This document shows positions 11,588-23,909 of a DNA stretch of 64,000 bases, piece after piece. The notes beneath the pieces are model-generated. The model was not told the origin of the DNA. It did not search any database and saw nothing but the letters and a program-made list of their open reading frames with translations. This DNA comes from Heliopora coerulea. Taxonomy: Eukaryota; Cnidaria; Anthozoa; Scleralcyonacea; Helioporidae. Each line of letters starts with the position of its first letter. Within the stretch, counting starts at the first letter, position 1. A program made the position numbers and the translations under genes. The DNA is taken from NCBI GenBank assembly GCA_030142905.1, contig JASJOG010000123.1, forward strand, positions 62,001 to 126,000, written 5' to 3'.

Positions 11588-14500
11588 AAGAAAAGCTTTG
11601 TGTTATTTTGTACATTCATGCCTGAAAAGGATTGGCGAAAGTTACGTCCAGTTTTACAGCTACATAACAAAGGACTGGAGCTCAGTATTAAGCTAACGGC
11701 GTAAAGGAGACTGCATTGCATTGTTTTGAGTGGTACAGTTTGAAGGTTAAATATTCGTAGGACTTGGACTTTAGTATCGTTTCTTCTGTGACTTAAACAC
11801 TGAGTCATATGGCAGTTTGGTGTGGCAATTTTTAATCGACGTAGTTTCTATGAATGTGATGTAGATGAATCGCGACATGGTTTGTAAAGCCCAGCAATTG
11901 ACATCAACAGGACATACCGAGTCAAAGGACGCGAAAGACAATAGGCGATGGGAAAGAGAGATTCTAACACAAAAAACCAAGCCAATGTTGGCATTCACTA
12001 AAGTAAGAAACAAACTACGAAGAACAAAATCTTGCAAACTTAAGAGTTAAGTAAAAAGAAGACGAATGTAAAAGGTGATATTTCGACCTTATTTGACGAT
12101 GACTTTGAAATATGGAAGAAATATTACCGTTTACATTCATCTTGTTTTCTACTTAAATCTTACGTTTCCAAGATATTGTTTTTCGGAATTTGTTACTAAC
12201 TTTTTCCGCAAAATTGTCGGCTGGTAATGGCCTTTGGCATTCACTGAAAGTTCTAATTTATTAATCAGTAAATCAGAGAGAATCAGAAAAAGTAATTTGG
12301 AAATCATCGAAACCAACGGACCGTAACGGAAGAGATGGCGACAGGTACATTCTCCATAATTCTTCTTTGTGCGCAATAAACGTCATACCTTTGTCATAAT
12401 ATCAGATTATAAGGTTTCAGGTATTACTTTTGGTCAAAAAGAAGTCTCACCTGCTTCGTTCACACTAAAATGTTAAATATTTTTGAGGTGTTAATAGAGT
12501 CGGAGTTTGCACAGCATTGTGGTTCAATGTTAAGCCGCCATCTTTTTTCGATACTGGTACTTCATATCAAGGGTTACGAAGGGAAGACAAAGTGCTCTTC
12601 TTTCAAGTAAAGGCCAAAATTGTCATGTAGTCTGAGACACTCGTGTGTATATGTCGATAAGTTTTACCAATTGCCATTTTTTGATTTTTGAGTTTGGTTT
12701 TGAGTCCTAACTCTTATGCCTTTTCTAAGAGTATTATCCTGGGCTTTATTATTCATTTCGCAATTATGTTTTACGTGTGGTGAATCTCTAGCTTATAAAA
12801 TAAATCACCTTTAACTTGGCCTTTAAAACTTCTCGAGTGACTTGTTTGCCTAGGTGGACGATGCCATCTTCGTAAATGATACATTGAAATCTTTATATTT
12901 AAGAGTTCTTTCGCGAACCAAGAATTTTATTGACTAAATGCAGGAATTTGATATTTATGGACGTTCGTTCGGTTAGACTGTCGTGGTTCCAAGGACCAGC
13001 TTCAACAAGTTTTAAATTTTTCTGAAAACGAATGAGTCATGCGCAGGACTGTAATCACGAGGTAAAGGCAGTTTTTCGCCAGGCGAATTTGTTTTCGCGC
13101 GAAGTGACTTTTTCTTCGGTCTCTTGGGCGTTTGGGTGGGATCCATTCAATTTATACAAAGAAAAGTCGATTCGGGCGAGAAAAACTCGCGGAGTGGGAG
13201 ACAACCTCAACATTGATGTTCTTATGCGTCTTGTATTGTTGAATCAATGAGGCAAGCCAGTTTGATGTTCAGGAATAAAGTGAGTTTTAAGCCCTCCTTT
13301 TGGGCTTAACTGCGTTTGCGAAAGCCTAGAATGACCATTTTAAGATATTCGTGTTGATGTTGTGAATCTAGAAGTGTACCACAAGGACAGTGTCTACTTT
13401 TTAATGTAAATGATTACTTCAACACTGTCGCCTCTGGATAATTTCTATTAAAGCTGCAGTTCGAGAATTCATTTTCAAACGCGTTGCTGTGAATCAAATT
13501 TAATAAACATTTGACCTGTCGGAGTACACAGATATTATCGCAGACAGATGAGAGTGTTGATTTCTGGTCCCAGAAGTTTTCCCTGGAAAGTTAAAGCTCA
13601 TCCTTGACCTTTTCATCGTGACTGTGTCATGGGATAGGTTGGTTAATCAACTGCCACCTTTGAGTAAATTGATTTGCTGTCACAAGAATTTCAGCCCAGC
13701 AAAACTGACCAGAAATACAGTAGCGCCAGTCCTGGATGAAATTTTTATCACTTAACTGAAAGATAATTTTTTAAGCGAATTCTTCATGAGTCCGGCCGGA
13801 GATTCAGCCATGGCCGACTTCGGCTCCTGGCTGATATTCACTACGCGGTCGGCCCCATGTTTTTTAGGATGGTTACTAAACACCTATGACTAAGAAGTTT
13901 AACCTTGATGACTTCACACCTTTAAGTGTTTTATATTATCGTAATTATCATTAAAATAATCACATTACCATGTGGACAACGTGTACAAGAATGACGTCAG
14001 AATTATGTCACTACGCCACGATGATGTCACAATGATGTCACTATGTCACCATCAATATAAATAATTTTGCCTGCATATTATCCACACGCACACACAATAT
14101 TTTGGTTATTCCTTAAGTCTATAATCCGTACCTGAAATAAGTAACTTGTCAAAGTGAACTGTCCTCGGGAAATGCTTTACCGCGACGGAATACATCCAAA
14201 TGTCATAAATATTTACAGAGTTTTTCATCTGTGGACTGTTGCTTTTTAAATGAGCATCGCCTCTTCACAATGAAGGTCCAAAACGTTGGCTAAAGTTACA
14301 AAGACAAAGTCAGTTGTTCAATTTTACATAACAGGGCATGCTCTTTCATGGAAAGAATGTTCCATACATTAGGACTTGAACTATTTAATTTTTGATACTT
14401 ACATGCACAGAGAAGCTTGGTTCAGCAAAATTCCTTGTTCTAAAAATATTCCTTGCTCCATATTTGACTCAGCTCGGCTCAGATTGCTTGCTTTGAAGCA

Positions 14501-15021
14501 AACTGCTTCATCATACGTAACGCAACGTGATTAGATGCTAAGAAAAGATTGACCCAGCATAAAAAGTGACAACATTTCCGTAGGGGAATTTCAAGATGTA
14601 CCCTTAATTGTTGCTAAAGAACTGCACCATAAACTTTAAAATCACTTTTTAGTTAGATAAATCCTTAGCTTAATTTTAACAACATTCTGCTCGTTCGGGT
14701 GAAAGTTGTGAATATAATTTTCAAATGACCGTTACATGGTCTTTGCTGTTCAACATGCCTTCGCCAGCGCTCAAGAGACAATCCTACCAAAATATCGACT
14801 TTAAAGAGTCGACAAACATATTTTATCCACAGAACAATAGGTCGGGGTGAAAGAACAACAAAAACTTCATCCAATATCACGTATTTACTGGCTCATCATA
14901 CTTAAATAGCCTTCATTTCCTCCATGAATAAATGGGCGAATTTTAGCATAAAACGGTTGCGTTCTGGCTGGCAATGAGTGGCGGTCTTGGAAAGAACTAT
15001 TCCTGCCATATAGTTTTCCTC
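11588..15021. other. 3' flanks between convergent PTTG1IP-like and LGR genes
   Basis: This 3.4 kb between convergent genes holds presumed 3' UTRs and repeats, with no recognised exon. Contents: a dispersed repeat piece at about 12160-12235 (shared with 26130 and 39930), a MITE-like copy at 13069-13203, and a GATGTCAC-rich stretch at 13990-14050 with one TGACGTCA palindrome. An AATAAA at 12799-12804 on the plus strand may be a polyadenylation signal. Confidence 0.4.
13069..13203. mobile_element. MITE-like copy with GCGCGAA arms
   Basis: The left end (cgccaggcgaatttgttttcg, then cgcgaag) resembles the left arm of the clearer element at 27611-27759. The right end (ttcgggcgagaaaaactcgc) is a degraded inverted counterpart. 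It is probably an older copy of the same family. Confidence 0.45.
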
Positions 15022-15462
15022 TTAACATGTTGATTCATATATTACAGTTTTCCCATCGGCGCCGGAACTTTCTCCGATGTTTGCCACGTCTTTCAAGAAA
15101 TTGTTTGCAACTTCTAAAAAGTTGCTATTGATTTCAGAACGACTCGAGTCAATGTTATCTTGAATGTTTCTGGGCGTATCTGTTAAAACGTTGTTAACAG
15201 TCACCGCAAGGTCGTAGCTTTTCCGACGTCCTGCTCGGGCGCCGAAGCTGTTATGTCGTCGGCCGCTGAAAGCTAATCCCGAAGGTAGGAGAAAGCTAAC
15301 ATGACCTCGAAACAGCGAGTTTCTACGTACTGATTCTTTCGGCACGGAATTCCGCGGGGTTAAGTTAGACTGAGACAAGTCGGAACTCGTTCGACTTGAG
15401 GCTCGTCGAGGATTCGATATCATGCTAAGTCCGCTGTTGCTTCGGGTACGGGTACGAGTCAC
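15022..15462 (-). other. In-frame coding-like extension behind the LGR stop codon
   Basis: Directly after the LGR TAA (15463-15465) the same frame stays open for 146 more residues to TAA 15022-15024. It is Ser/Arg/Asn-rich with repeated RxxS sites (RRASS, RRNSLF, RRKSYD) that suit a phosphorylated cytoplasmic receptor tail, and it ends ESTC. The stop lies inside TTGAC|GTAAGT, a consensus donor. A 72-nt intron ending CCTCAAG| (acceptor near 15400) would remove the stop and keep frame, joining phase 2 to phase 2. Alternatives are stop readthrough, a mutation or assembly error, or simply 3' UTR that happens to be open. I favour an alternatively spliced or extended tail. Confidence 0.5.
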
Positions 15463-18400
15463 TTACGTCAAGAACGTCCTCGTCGTTGTCATTCGTACTG
15501 AGATCGTCCGATTCCGTCGGCCGTACCTAAGGCTCAAACATGTCTTGCATAAACCACAATGCCTCAACAAACGATGAAGGTCATGTTTAAAACGCTTCGT
15601 TCCCAGAAAATACAGGAAAGGATTGGTGAAGGCGTTGATTGGAAAAACGAAAACCAGTAGGAACTTGGACGTGGGCACGTCGATCAGTGGTTGACCGTAT
15701 ATGGCAATCAGCGAAAACATTGCGACTGGAGCCCAGCAGGAGAAGTTTGTTATCACGATGAGCGCTATTTTCTTCGCGATATTTAAGTCCGCAAATGAGG
15801 CGCCAGCAGAGTGCTGGATACTCCGGTACATTTTGATGTAGGAGAAGAGAATGGCGAAAAACGCTGCGCCGTTACTAACGAGCAGGAACGTGACGTAAAT
15901 TTTCGATATTGTGTTCTCAACGTTGAAAGGTAAGCAAATTGCTACCTTGGAGTAAGAACTGACGTTCGTGAGTGGTAGCGCGGCTAGGACAACAGCCGCG
16001 ATTACACTGAAAACAAGCGAGATTACCGTTTGTCGGAGCGTCATCCACATATTTTGATGCAAAGGGTAGACTATAGTGTAGTATCTTTCTAGCGTGATTA
16101 TAATCAGAGTGAAAACTGCCAATTCCGTGGAAAAAATCGACAGGAATCCGGCAATTTTACAACCACTACCGTACTGCCATTCTTTCGCGTACTGATTGTA
16201 ATGCCCTCTGGATTCCAGGTCGACTGAGGCGAGAACAAGCAGGTAAAGACCCATGCACAGATTGGAAAATGCCAGAGTACACATGAGCAACTTGTGATTG
16301 CTAACTTTCCTCCGGTTGAGCAAGATCACGAGGAGCTTGACAAGGTTTCCCACAGTTGCAAACAGCGTTACGAGCCAAGTGCAAACGCGGAGACCTACAG
16401 AACCCAACAGGTCTTCGCAAGGATTGAAATCATCTGGTCTGGGCAAGCACACCACTTTCTTTTTTCTCGTGTTGGCCACGGGGACGGTACCGCTCGGCAA
16501 ACTATGCACATCGCACGGATCAAGGGTCAACGGATTCGACGAGTTGTTCGAGAACTCGATGAAAGAAGGATCGTCTGGGTCATTCGCTCCTTTTCGAGTT
16601 GTAGTTGCTCGGACATCTTTCAACGGCGGACGCGACGACGCTCGGCTGACCGATGGTGACTTAGTGGGCTGTCGCGATGAATTTTGGCATTCTTGGATGT
16701 TCCAATCTTTGATTCGACCTATTTCGCTCGTATCTTCGTAAGCACGGTCTGTGAAAGGACAACAAAGAAACTCGTAAGGGACCAAGAGATGTCGGATGTT
16801 GGGAAGATTAGACGGCTTGAGTTTCCATAAGTTGGTCACTCCTTCCACGTTCAGATTCATCAGCTCTGTCAATCCGCTTTTCGGAAGGGAGCGAATCAAC
16901 GTTCCTTGTAAACTCCTGCAAAGAAAGAAAACAACTGACGTTGGTGAAACAGTCGATGAATTTGTGTCTGGAGGTCAGGTTTTAGCAACGGTGTGCATAG
17001 GGATTTCTAGTGCGCCCTATAAAAATTTCGGCCTATATCATTACCTATGTCAAAAGCATATGGAATTGGAACAATTTCACATCCGTGAACGGAACGTTTT
17101 CGCGTGTAACACACATAATTCTCATCTTAAGTGACATGGCTCAAAATTTCATAGGTGAAATTGCGGCGCACAAAACACGATTTGCATATATGAAATGGAA
17201 GGTTCACACATGAAAATTAGTTTCACAAATGATAATTTCATTCCACACATGGAATTGAAACATCACATATGAAAAACTATTTCCATACATGTAATGGCAT
17301 GTGAAATTTTTGTGAAGGGAGGAGACAAGATTTGTGAAATATTCAATACGTTTTCAAGGTATAAAGCGTTAGTACGTCATCAATAACGGCAAGTTGTTGA
17401 GCTGGGTTTTTTTTCGCGCAATATATGTTGATTTGGTCTTTTCCTTCGATTTGATTTTTAATCGTGCTCTGAATTCATAAAATAACATTGCTTAAGTGAG
17501 ATTTGTAGTCGGCGAAGTCGTGAACAAGAGGAGAAGCAACATTGTTCGTTGATTGCTCTTATTAAGTCCAAAGTCGCGAACGAGACGAAAATTTATTTAG
17601 AAATTATATATTTATTTATCTTTCTAATTTTTTAAAGAATTATTATTCGTTGAATAGGTAAAAACACGTTCTATTAACTCAGCTGGTTGGAGCAAATTAT
17701 GCGTAAATCCAATATGCAAAATAGCGGAGCAACATTTCAATTGGGGGAGCAAGATAAGAGATAGCTGAGCAGGGGGGTGTAAAAACATTCTTCACATGTT
17801 TGATGAGCTGTTTGAGCGGGAGAAACATGGCCCCCAGGCTCTCGTGAAACTGCAATGGACGTTAAAAATCATCAAAAAAATATTATTATAGAATATATAT
17901 ATATATATATATATGCATTCGATTAGCAGTTTGAGCTAGACTGAGATTCAGCGGTTCATTACGTATTCGTTCATCAATACTTCTCCAGTGTCCCTAGAAT
18001 GGCCCCCACGTAAGTCAAGGTTGTGAAAATTTGTAATACTTTAGAAAAAACAGTAGCAACATGAAGTAGAGAATTTCCTGAGATAAGCTTTCTAAACTGA
18101 TTCAGAGCACTTACAACGTTTGTAATTGTAAGCCGTCGAAGGCTGCATCATCAATGTGGGTCAACTCTGAATGTTCCATAAGCCTAAAAATTAAATATAG
18201 AAGTAGTTAAACAAGTTTAAGTAATGAAAAAAAATCGTGATTTCAGTATTCATGCTCGAACGCAGTGGTTGTAAAAGTCTTGTATAAGCCCCCCCCTGGG
18301 CACAGAGCTGTTAAAAGAAAATGTTGTTCGAATTGGGGTAGAAATATATGAAACAGGCCAATTATATTTGATAGCGTGGATCCACATATACTCACGTTCC

Positions 18401-21400
18401 ACGATGTGATGATTTTGCATGGGCAGATATTGCTGCCATTTTAATTACACTTGCAAACGGAATAACATTTTTATATTACGTGTGGTTATTGCTCATGCTT
18501 ACATGTTGGCAGAACGACCTTGTATCAATCCTAGTTAGCTAAAAATGTACCCGAGAAGGTCTGATTTACAAGAATATCATTCACATATTCCACATTGCAC
18601 AAGCTGAAACTTTAAGTATGACAGTTTTATACATCGAAATTTCATTTTAAACTTTCAAAGCAAGGTTAGTAAGCTTCAATTTTCATATAAAGTATATCTT
18701 TATATAAACATATATTCCTTTCTCCACCTAGTTAAATCTACATCCACCAAAATAAAATAAAATAAACTTTATTAAACCCAACGTATACTACACGTTTCGG
18801 GGAGCAGCCCTTTGATGAGAAAGAAGAGTTCAATATACGATTAGCTTCGTATCCTTATTCGAGTATTTTACCCTGAGGAATGTTAATTAATGAGGAATTT
18901 AGGGTTTAAAAGTCCGTTCCAAAACCAACGAAAACCAAGGTAACCTTTGCCCAGTCAATGTGAATTATGAAGCGACTTACAAGTATTTGAGTTGTTTGGC
19001 GTGACGGAATACTTGATCAGTGAGCAGCTTGACTTTGGACCTTTTCAGATACCTATAAAATACGTATAAATCGAAACATTACTATCATTTATGGCAAGTT
19101 AACAGCTGGCTTGAATGTGCAAAGAAAGCCATACAAGTCTAAGTCATACAATTCTATTTTTAACATCACTGAATTATTTCTAGTATTACATTACAAAGCT
19201 GAGTAAAGAAGTCACTTACAGCCCTTCAACTTGGGAGTAATATTTAAAGCTTTCCGGTGTGAGGTCATGAATATTTGTGTTGTCTAAGTACCTGTGGAAC
19301 AAAATAGAACAGAACGGTATAGAATGGAATTGCATGGGATATAACATGGTATGGTGTAGTATGATATGGTGTAGTATGGTATGGTGTAGTATGGTATGGT
19401 GTAGCAGGGTATGGTGTAGCAGGGTATGGTGTAGCATGGTATGGTGTAGCATGGTATGGTGTAGCATGGTATGGTGTAGCATGGTATGGTGTAGCATGGT
19501 ATGGTGTAGTATGGTATGGTGTAGTATGGTATGGTGTAGTATGTTATGGTGTAGTATGGTATGGTGTAGTATGGTATGGTGTAGTATGTTATGGTGTAGA
19601 GCCGTGTGGTGATGTGGTATAGTGTGGTGATGTAGTGTGGTGTGGTGTAATGTGGTGTGGTGTGGTGTGGTATGGTAGTGTATGGTGTGGTGTAGTGTAG
19701 AGTCATGTGGTAGTGTGGTATAGTAGTGTGGTGTGGTGTTGAGTAGTGTGGTAATGTGGTATGGTGTGGTGGTGTAGTGTGGTGGTGTAGTGTGGTGGTG
19801 TAGTGTGGTGGTGTGGTGTGGTGGTGTGGTGTGGTGGTGTGGTGTGGTGGTGTGGTGTGGTGGTGTGGTGTGGTGTGGTGTAGTATGGCGTTGCATAACT
19901 TGGCTCGGCTTAGCAGAGAAGAGAAAGTAAGAGATGGGAAGGCAAGAGACAAGAGGAAACTAGAATTCCATGTGCATATAATAGAATTTCATACATACAT
20001 AATTTTATAACACATCAAGAAGTACAAGCGTGAACCAAGGGCTAGGTAAATTGATATACCTTCTCCACAGGTGCCTCGTGTTACGACGCATGATGGGAAG
20101 GTTGCAGGTAGGGGAGAACCTGAAAAATCTCGAATACAACGATGGCGACTGCCAAAATGTTGCATTTTGTGGCCAGGTCTTTTTCAGCAAAATCTGATGA
20201 AATTTCTAATTTTTTTCAAAGCAACAACGGTAAATTTTCAAGTTCGAAAACTTCAAGAGCTTGGGATTCAGGCGTTGACATATTTGTTGTGTTAAAAGAT
20301 CTTGATCTTGCTATATCTCGTGCAACAACAAACCTTCCTGTGATACATCGTGGCACGAGGTGCCTGTGATAGATCCAGCACGAGAACAGGCATAGCTACA
20401 ATTAACACAGATCTAGTGCTCGACAAAGGCCAAGATAAAGACCACATATTGGGATCAGAAAAATGTAAATCACTTGACCTGGTGAATGTTTCATCGAAGT
20501 TGCCACTTTGGGGTGGCTGTTTCAAGTTCCGACGTTTAGTTGATTGATTAAACAATGGAAACTCTTCTTTAGAAATATTTGCCACCCTGCTTCGAGATGC
20601 AATCAAAACCTTTTTATTTAATCCAAGCATTCTTCATTACTTTAAGCGTTTTCAAATCAAATCCTTTTAAATTCAGCCAAACATTGCACAAGAATTGATG
20701 TACAAGAATCTTGTAACGAGATTTTAAGTGCAAAAACGCAAACTTACAAGTGTACGACAGATGCTGGTACGGTGAAGACCGGAGGAGCTTCAACAAGGGT
20801 GTCACTGAGATGTCTAGACAAGAAACATTACGGAGGCTCTATTTGACATGACAACAAACACCCAAATCATCTATACAGTACTGTTCAAAAGTTAGAGAAA
20901 TTGTCGTTTCGTCAAATAAGATTACATGATACTGTGCAGTTGTTCGTTTCATTAACTTCCATAAATCCAGGCTCAAATAACTCTCATAGGCTATCGTAAG
21001 ATAAAATTTTGATACAGTTCAAATGTTTAGTTGCTTCTCGCAACATCACTAGAGAATGAATGCCTATGTTCCGCACTTTTTTGCTGGCCTTTGACTTTTA
21101 TTCTACGATTACGTTTTCCGCCTGAGTTCGTCAATCGCATCAATCTCACAAGCTACAAACTTTAAGCTGATCTCGCAAATGGTAGCAGAATTTTTCCAAC
21201 TCGTTGAGAATGTCGAATAAAATACATTTTGTTGAGATATTATGACCATGAATAGACTGCTTAGTAATGTCAGTAACTTTAGAATCTAATTTGCCACTTA
21301 TAAAATGTTTTTCTGAATATTTCCGACGTGACATCTTTGAATATCATATTATAATTATGCTATAACGAACCTATTTGCAATGGAAAATATTTAGTTTCAA

Positions 21401-22889
21401 CTTTTAAGTGAAAGAAGCATCGAGAACTTTTTCACCAACATATTCTCATGAAAATAATCAATGAAAAAAAAATCTGAGGAAAAATCAGACATTTTGCACG
21501 CTGTTGAAACAATGAATTTTAAATTCTTGGTACACCCGACAATTTTTGACACCATTTTAGACATCGAGCATAAAAAACTTTCAAAGCCGTGGGGAATCTG
21601 TATTTATACATGCGATACGAACGAGAAATAACACGGTCAAATGGTATGCAGTCTTGGTCAACAAAAATGCAGCCACCAAACTTTGTACCATACAGTGTGC
21701 TTGGGCATATGTTTTGCAGTGAATCTACCTTCCTGAAGACATCAGGAAACTGTTTCATGGTAGTCAGCCACTGCAACATTCTGCTAAAAATTACTTTACG
21801 ATTGATAGTTCTGAATTTTTAAGCGTTGAGTTTCTTGTCGTAACCTTAATGTATCATCAATTATATTGTATTATGAGACTTGACATCACGCAAAGTAACG
21901 TACGTAACTGTAACACAATATCAAGTACAACGCAAAGAATACATGCACTTACAGGCCATTAAGCGAAGTAAGTTTATCAAATACTCCAACTGCGATTTCG
22001 GTGATTGGATTATCAGTCAATATCCTAAAGATATATATAAAGTCAAGCTCTCTGAGCTGACCAGTGCATCGTTTTCAAGATACTAAATATTAACACTTTT
22101 ATAAAGTTTAAGGTTAACAGAACTTACAATTCGCGAAGGCTAGATATGTTGCCAAAATGATCGGCAGAAATCTTAGATATACGATTTGAAGCCAAGTCTC
22201 TACAGCAGAAAGTTGAAACAAAGAGAAAGAGTGAGAAAGACAAACAAATTCACGCAATTACAATGAACTGTTTAGGATACGAGAAGAAATCAACCGCATA
22301 ATATTTTAAAATACAACTATACCGGACACATACTTACAGAGTTTCTAGCTTTTCCAGTTGGCCAAAAGCACCTTCTTCCACTGAGTAAATTTTGTTTGAA
22401 CTAAGTATCCTGAAATAGATGTGAAAGAAGTGATGAGCAACCTGAAAAGGGTTTTCAGACGTCAGAAGTTGGCTATACTTACAACGTCTTGAGCTTTTTA
22501 AACTTCACGAACATTTTTCTTGGAATGAATTGTATGTTGTTGCCACTTAGATATCTGTTTTGAAGAAAAAATGAAAACGTAATTACCATTACCATTACCG
22601 TAATGCAACCTCTGCAATAGTTGAAATAAATCGTGTAATTGATAAGCCGATTTGTCAAGACTTACAGACCAGTCACATTTGTCTCCACATTCTTCGGCAA
22701 AGACTTTAATCCAAGTTGTACACAGGCAACACTACTTTCATAAGAGCCAGGGGAAATGTCCAGTAAACGTTGAATGTAAGTGTTACAATGGCAGTCTTTG
22801 GGACAAACGGAAACACTTGTTGACACGACGTTGAGGAGAAGAATCAGTATGAGTGATAAACTGGAGTGAAAGATGATTGAATAGAACAT
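15463..22889 (-). CDS. Type A LGR, glycoprotein-hormone-receptor-like GPCR (10 exons)
   Basis: Exons in transcript order: 22889-22666, 22554-22483, 22409-22338, 22199-22128, 22024-21953, 20813-20748, 19291-19220, 19052-18981, 18183-18115, 16915-15463. All junctions are GT-AG and in phase 2, giving 747 residues. Exon 1 encodes a signal peptide and the cysteine-rich N-cap (VCPKDCHC). Exons 2-9 (66-72 nt each) encode one LRR apiece, e.g. LYLSGNNIQFIP. The last exon encodes the hinge with its Cys motifs and FNPCED before TM1 (about residue 427), the seven helices, ERY at about 540-542 after TM3, and NPFLY at 695-699 in TM7, then Cys717/720/723 that may be palmitoylated. One-LRR phase-2 exons plus FNPCED are typical of FSH/LH/TSH receptors and invertebrate type A LGRs. 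It should sit in the plasma membrane and signal through G proteins; the ligand is not predictable. Intron 6 carries a large minisatellite beside the exon 7 acceptor. The C-terminus is uncertain (see 15022-15462). Confidence 0.9.
17016..17325. repeat. TTTCACATG-type palindromic element, copy 1
   Basis: About 310 bp in LGR intron 9 are filled with short motifs such as tttcacatg, catatgaaa and acacatgaaa in both orientations. The ends (cctataaaaatttc near 17016 and gaaatttttgtgaaggg to 17325) are inverted relative to each other. A second copy lies at 60889-61178 inside the dynein gene. Confidence 0.6.
17893..17914. repeat. (AT)n microsatellite
   Basis: An uninterrupted AT run of about 22 bp in LGR intron 9. 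Similar short AT runs occur at 37108-37135 and 38609-38636. Confidence 0.9.
19340..19882. repeat. 15-bp minisatellite merging into TGTGG pentamers
   Basis: About 17 copies of a 15-bp unit (plus strand tatggtgtagcatgg, with TATGG/CAGGG variants) run from 19345 to 19602, followed by TGTGG/TGTAG pentamer-derived sequence to about 19882. The unit length is a multiple of three, so long open frames on both strands are artefacts. The array lies in LGR intron 6 and starts about 50 bp upstream of the exon 7 acceptor in transcript direction, where it reads CTACACCATACCATG, i.e. C/A/T-rich. Confidence 0.92.
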
Positions 22890-22988
22890 TTACCCTAAGA
22901 CTAAGGATCGGATAGTATGAGACCCGACGTTAATTATTGAGGATTTTATCCGGGATGAATCGACCAAACAAGCGATCAAAGATACACA

Positions 22989-23089
22989 TGAACAGAAAAT
23001 TTTCATGATAGTTTTTTTAAATCCCGTTCGAGTCCACATTTTTCAGTTGACTTTGGCAGTGTCAGATTATCATGAAAAATTTCTGTTCA
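22989..23089. mobile_element. Short MITE with TTTTCATGATA arms
   Basis: A 101-bp element with inverted ends tgaacagaaaattttcatga and tcatgaaaaatttctgttca, containing ttggcagtgtcagatta next to the right arm. A related copy at 53358-53498 has longer arms with the same CATGMTAATYTGACACTGCC core. It lies 100 bp upstream of the LGR start codon. Confidence 0.7.
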
Positions 23090-23909
23090 AGCGATCAAAC
23101 ACAGGTTTAAATTTGTAGCCTGTGCCATTGTTAGAAAATGACAAACCAAGCAATTGAATGAGTCCCCGTCTCTGCTTCTTATCTCTACCTCCCTCAGCGG
23201 AGGTAAGACATCACAGAGAAGAGTCTCTGCCGTGTCCCATCCTAACTGGTCCATCCGCACGGGTTGTTAGATACTGACGATGTTATTTTCCCTCTAAATA
23301 TTTCCGAAAGAATCTGGTTTCCAGCCATGTGAAAGCCCTTTTAGTCTTTTTGTAGAAATTTCCGCAATAGCTGACTAGATAGACTTTAATACTTTTCGGT
23401 AGTTAAAGAGATAATGAGAAACAACAGAATAGGTCATACTACAGAAAAGTTTACCTTTGATTCGCCATCACTTGGTGCACTCTCGAGAAGCATGTGACAC
23501 ATTAATATAAAAAACTAAAAGGCAAAAGAAAAGTTATGATGTATTTCACCATTGTGATGGTGAACATTAAGAGACAACGACCAGTCTATCTTTGCCCTCT
23601 CATTTGATTAACTATCTTATTTAGCTTCGCACTTGTCAGCCTCTTCACGGTTTGCCGACACTCGCCTTTAATCGGCAGCTACCGTCATCTTGCAGTATAT
23701 GCAGAGAATTTTTGTTATAGAGAATTATTCTTTTCAGTCTGCGCTTCGCCACGAGCCTGAATTATTTGATCCGCCCAAAAGTCAAAGTTCAAGCTGGTGT
23801 AGGTCTTCGGTTTATCACCGTGAGAAAAAAGCCCTCATCACCTATACGCAAAGTGAAGGTCGCTGGTGACAGATCATGGGACGGTGAGCAGAGTATCGTT
23901 TAACCTTTT

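Noticed and set aside
13990..14050. CRE-like TGACGTCA with repeated GATGTCAC
   Set aside because: One palindrome in a degenerate repeat, in the 3' flanks of two convergent genes, is poor evidence for a regulatory site.
19216..19952. Open frames of 111-226 codons over the TATGG minisatellite on both strands
   Set aside because: The 15-bp unit is a multiple of three and keeps frames open on both strands; the products are simple His/Thr/Pro or Met/Val/Trp/Cys repeats. Only 19220-19291 within it is a real exon (LGR).
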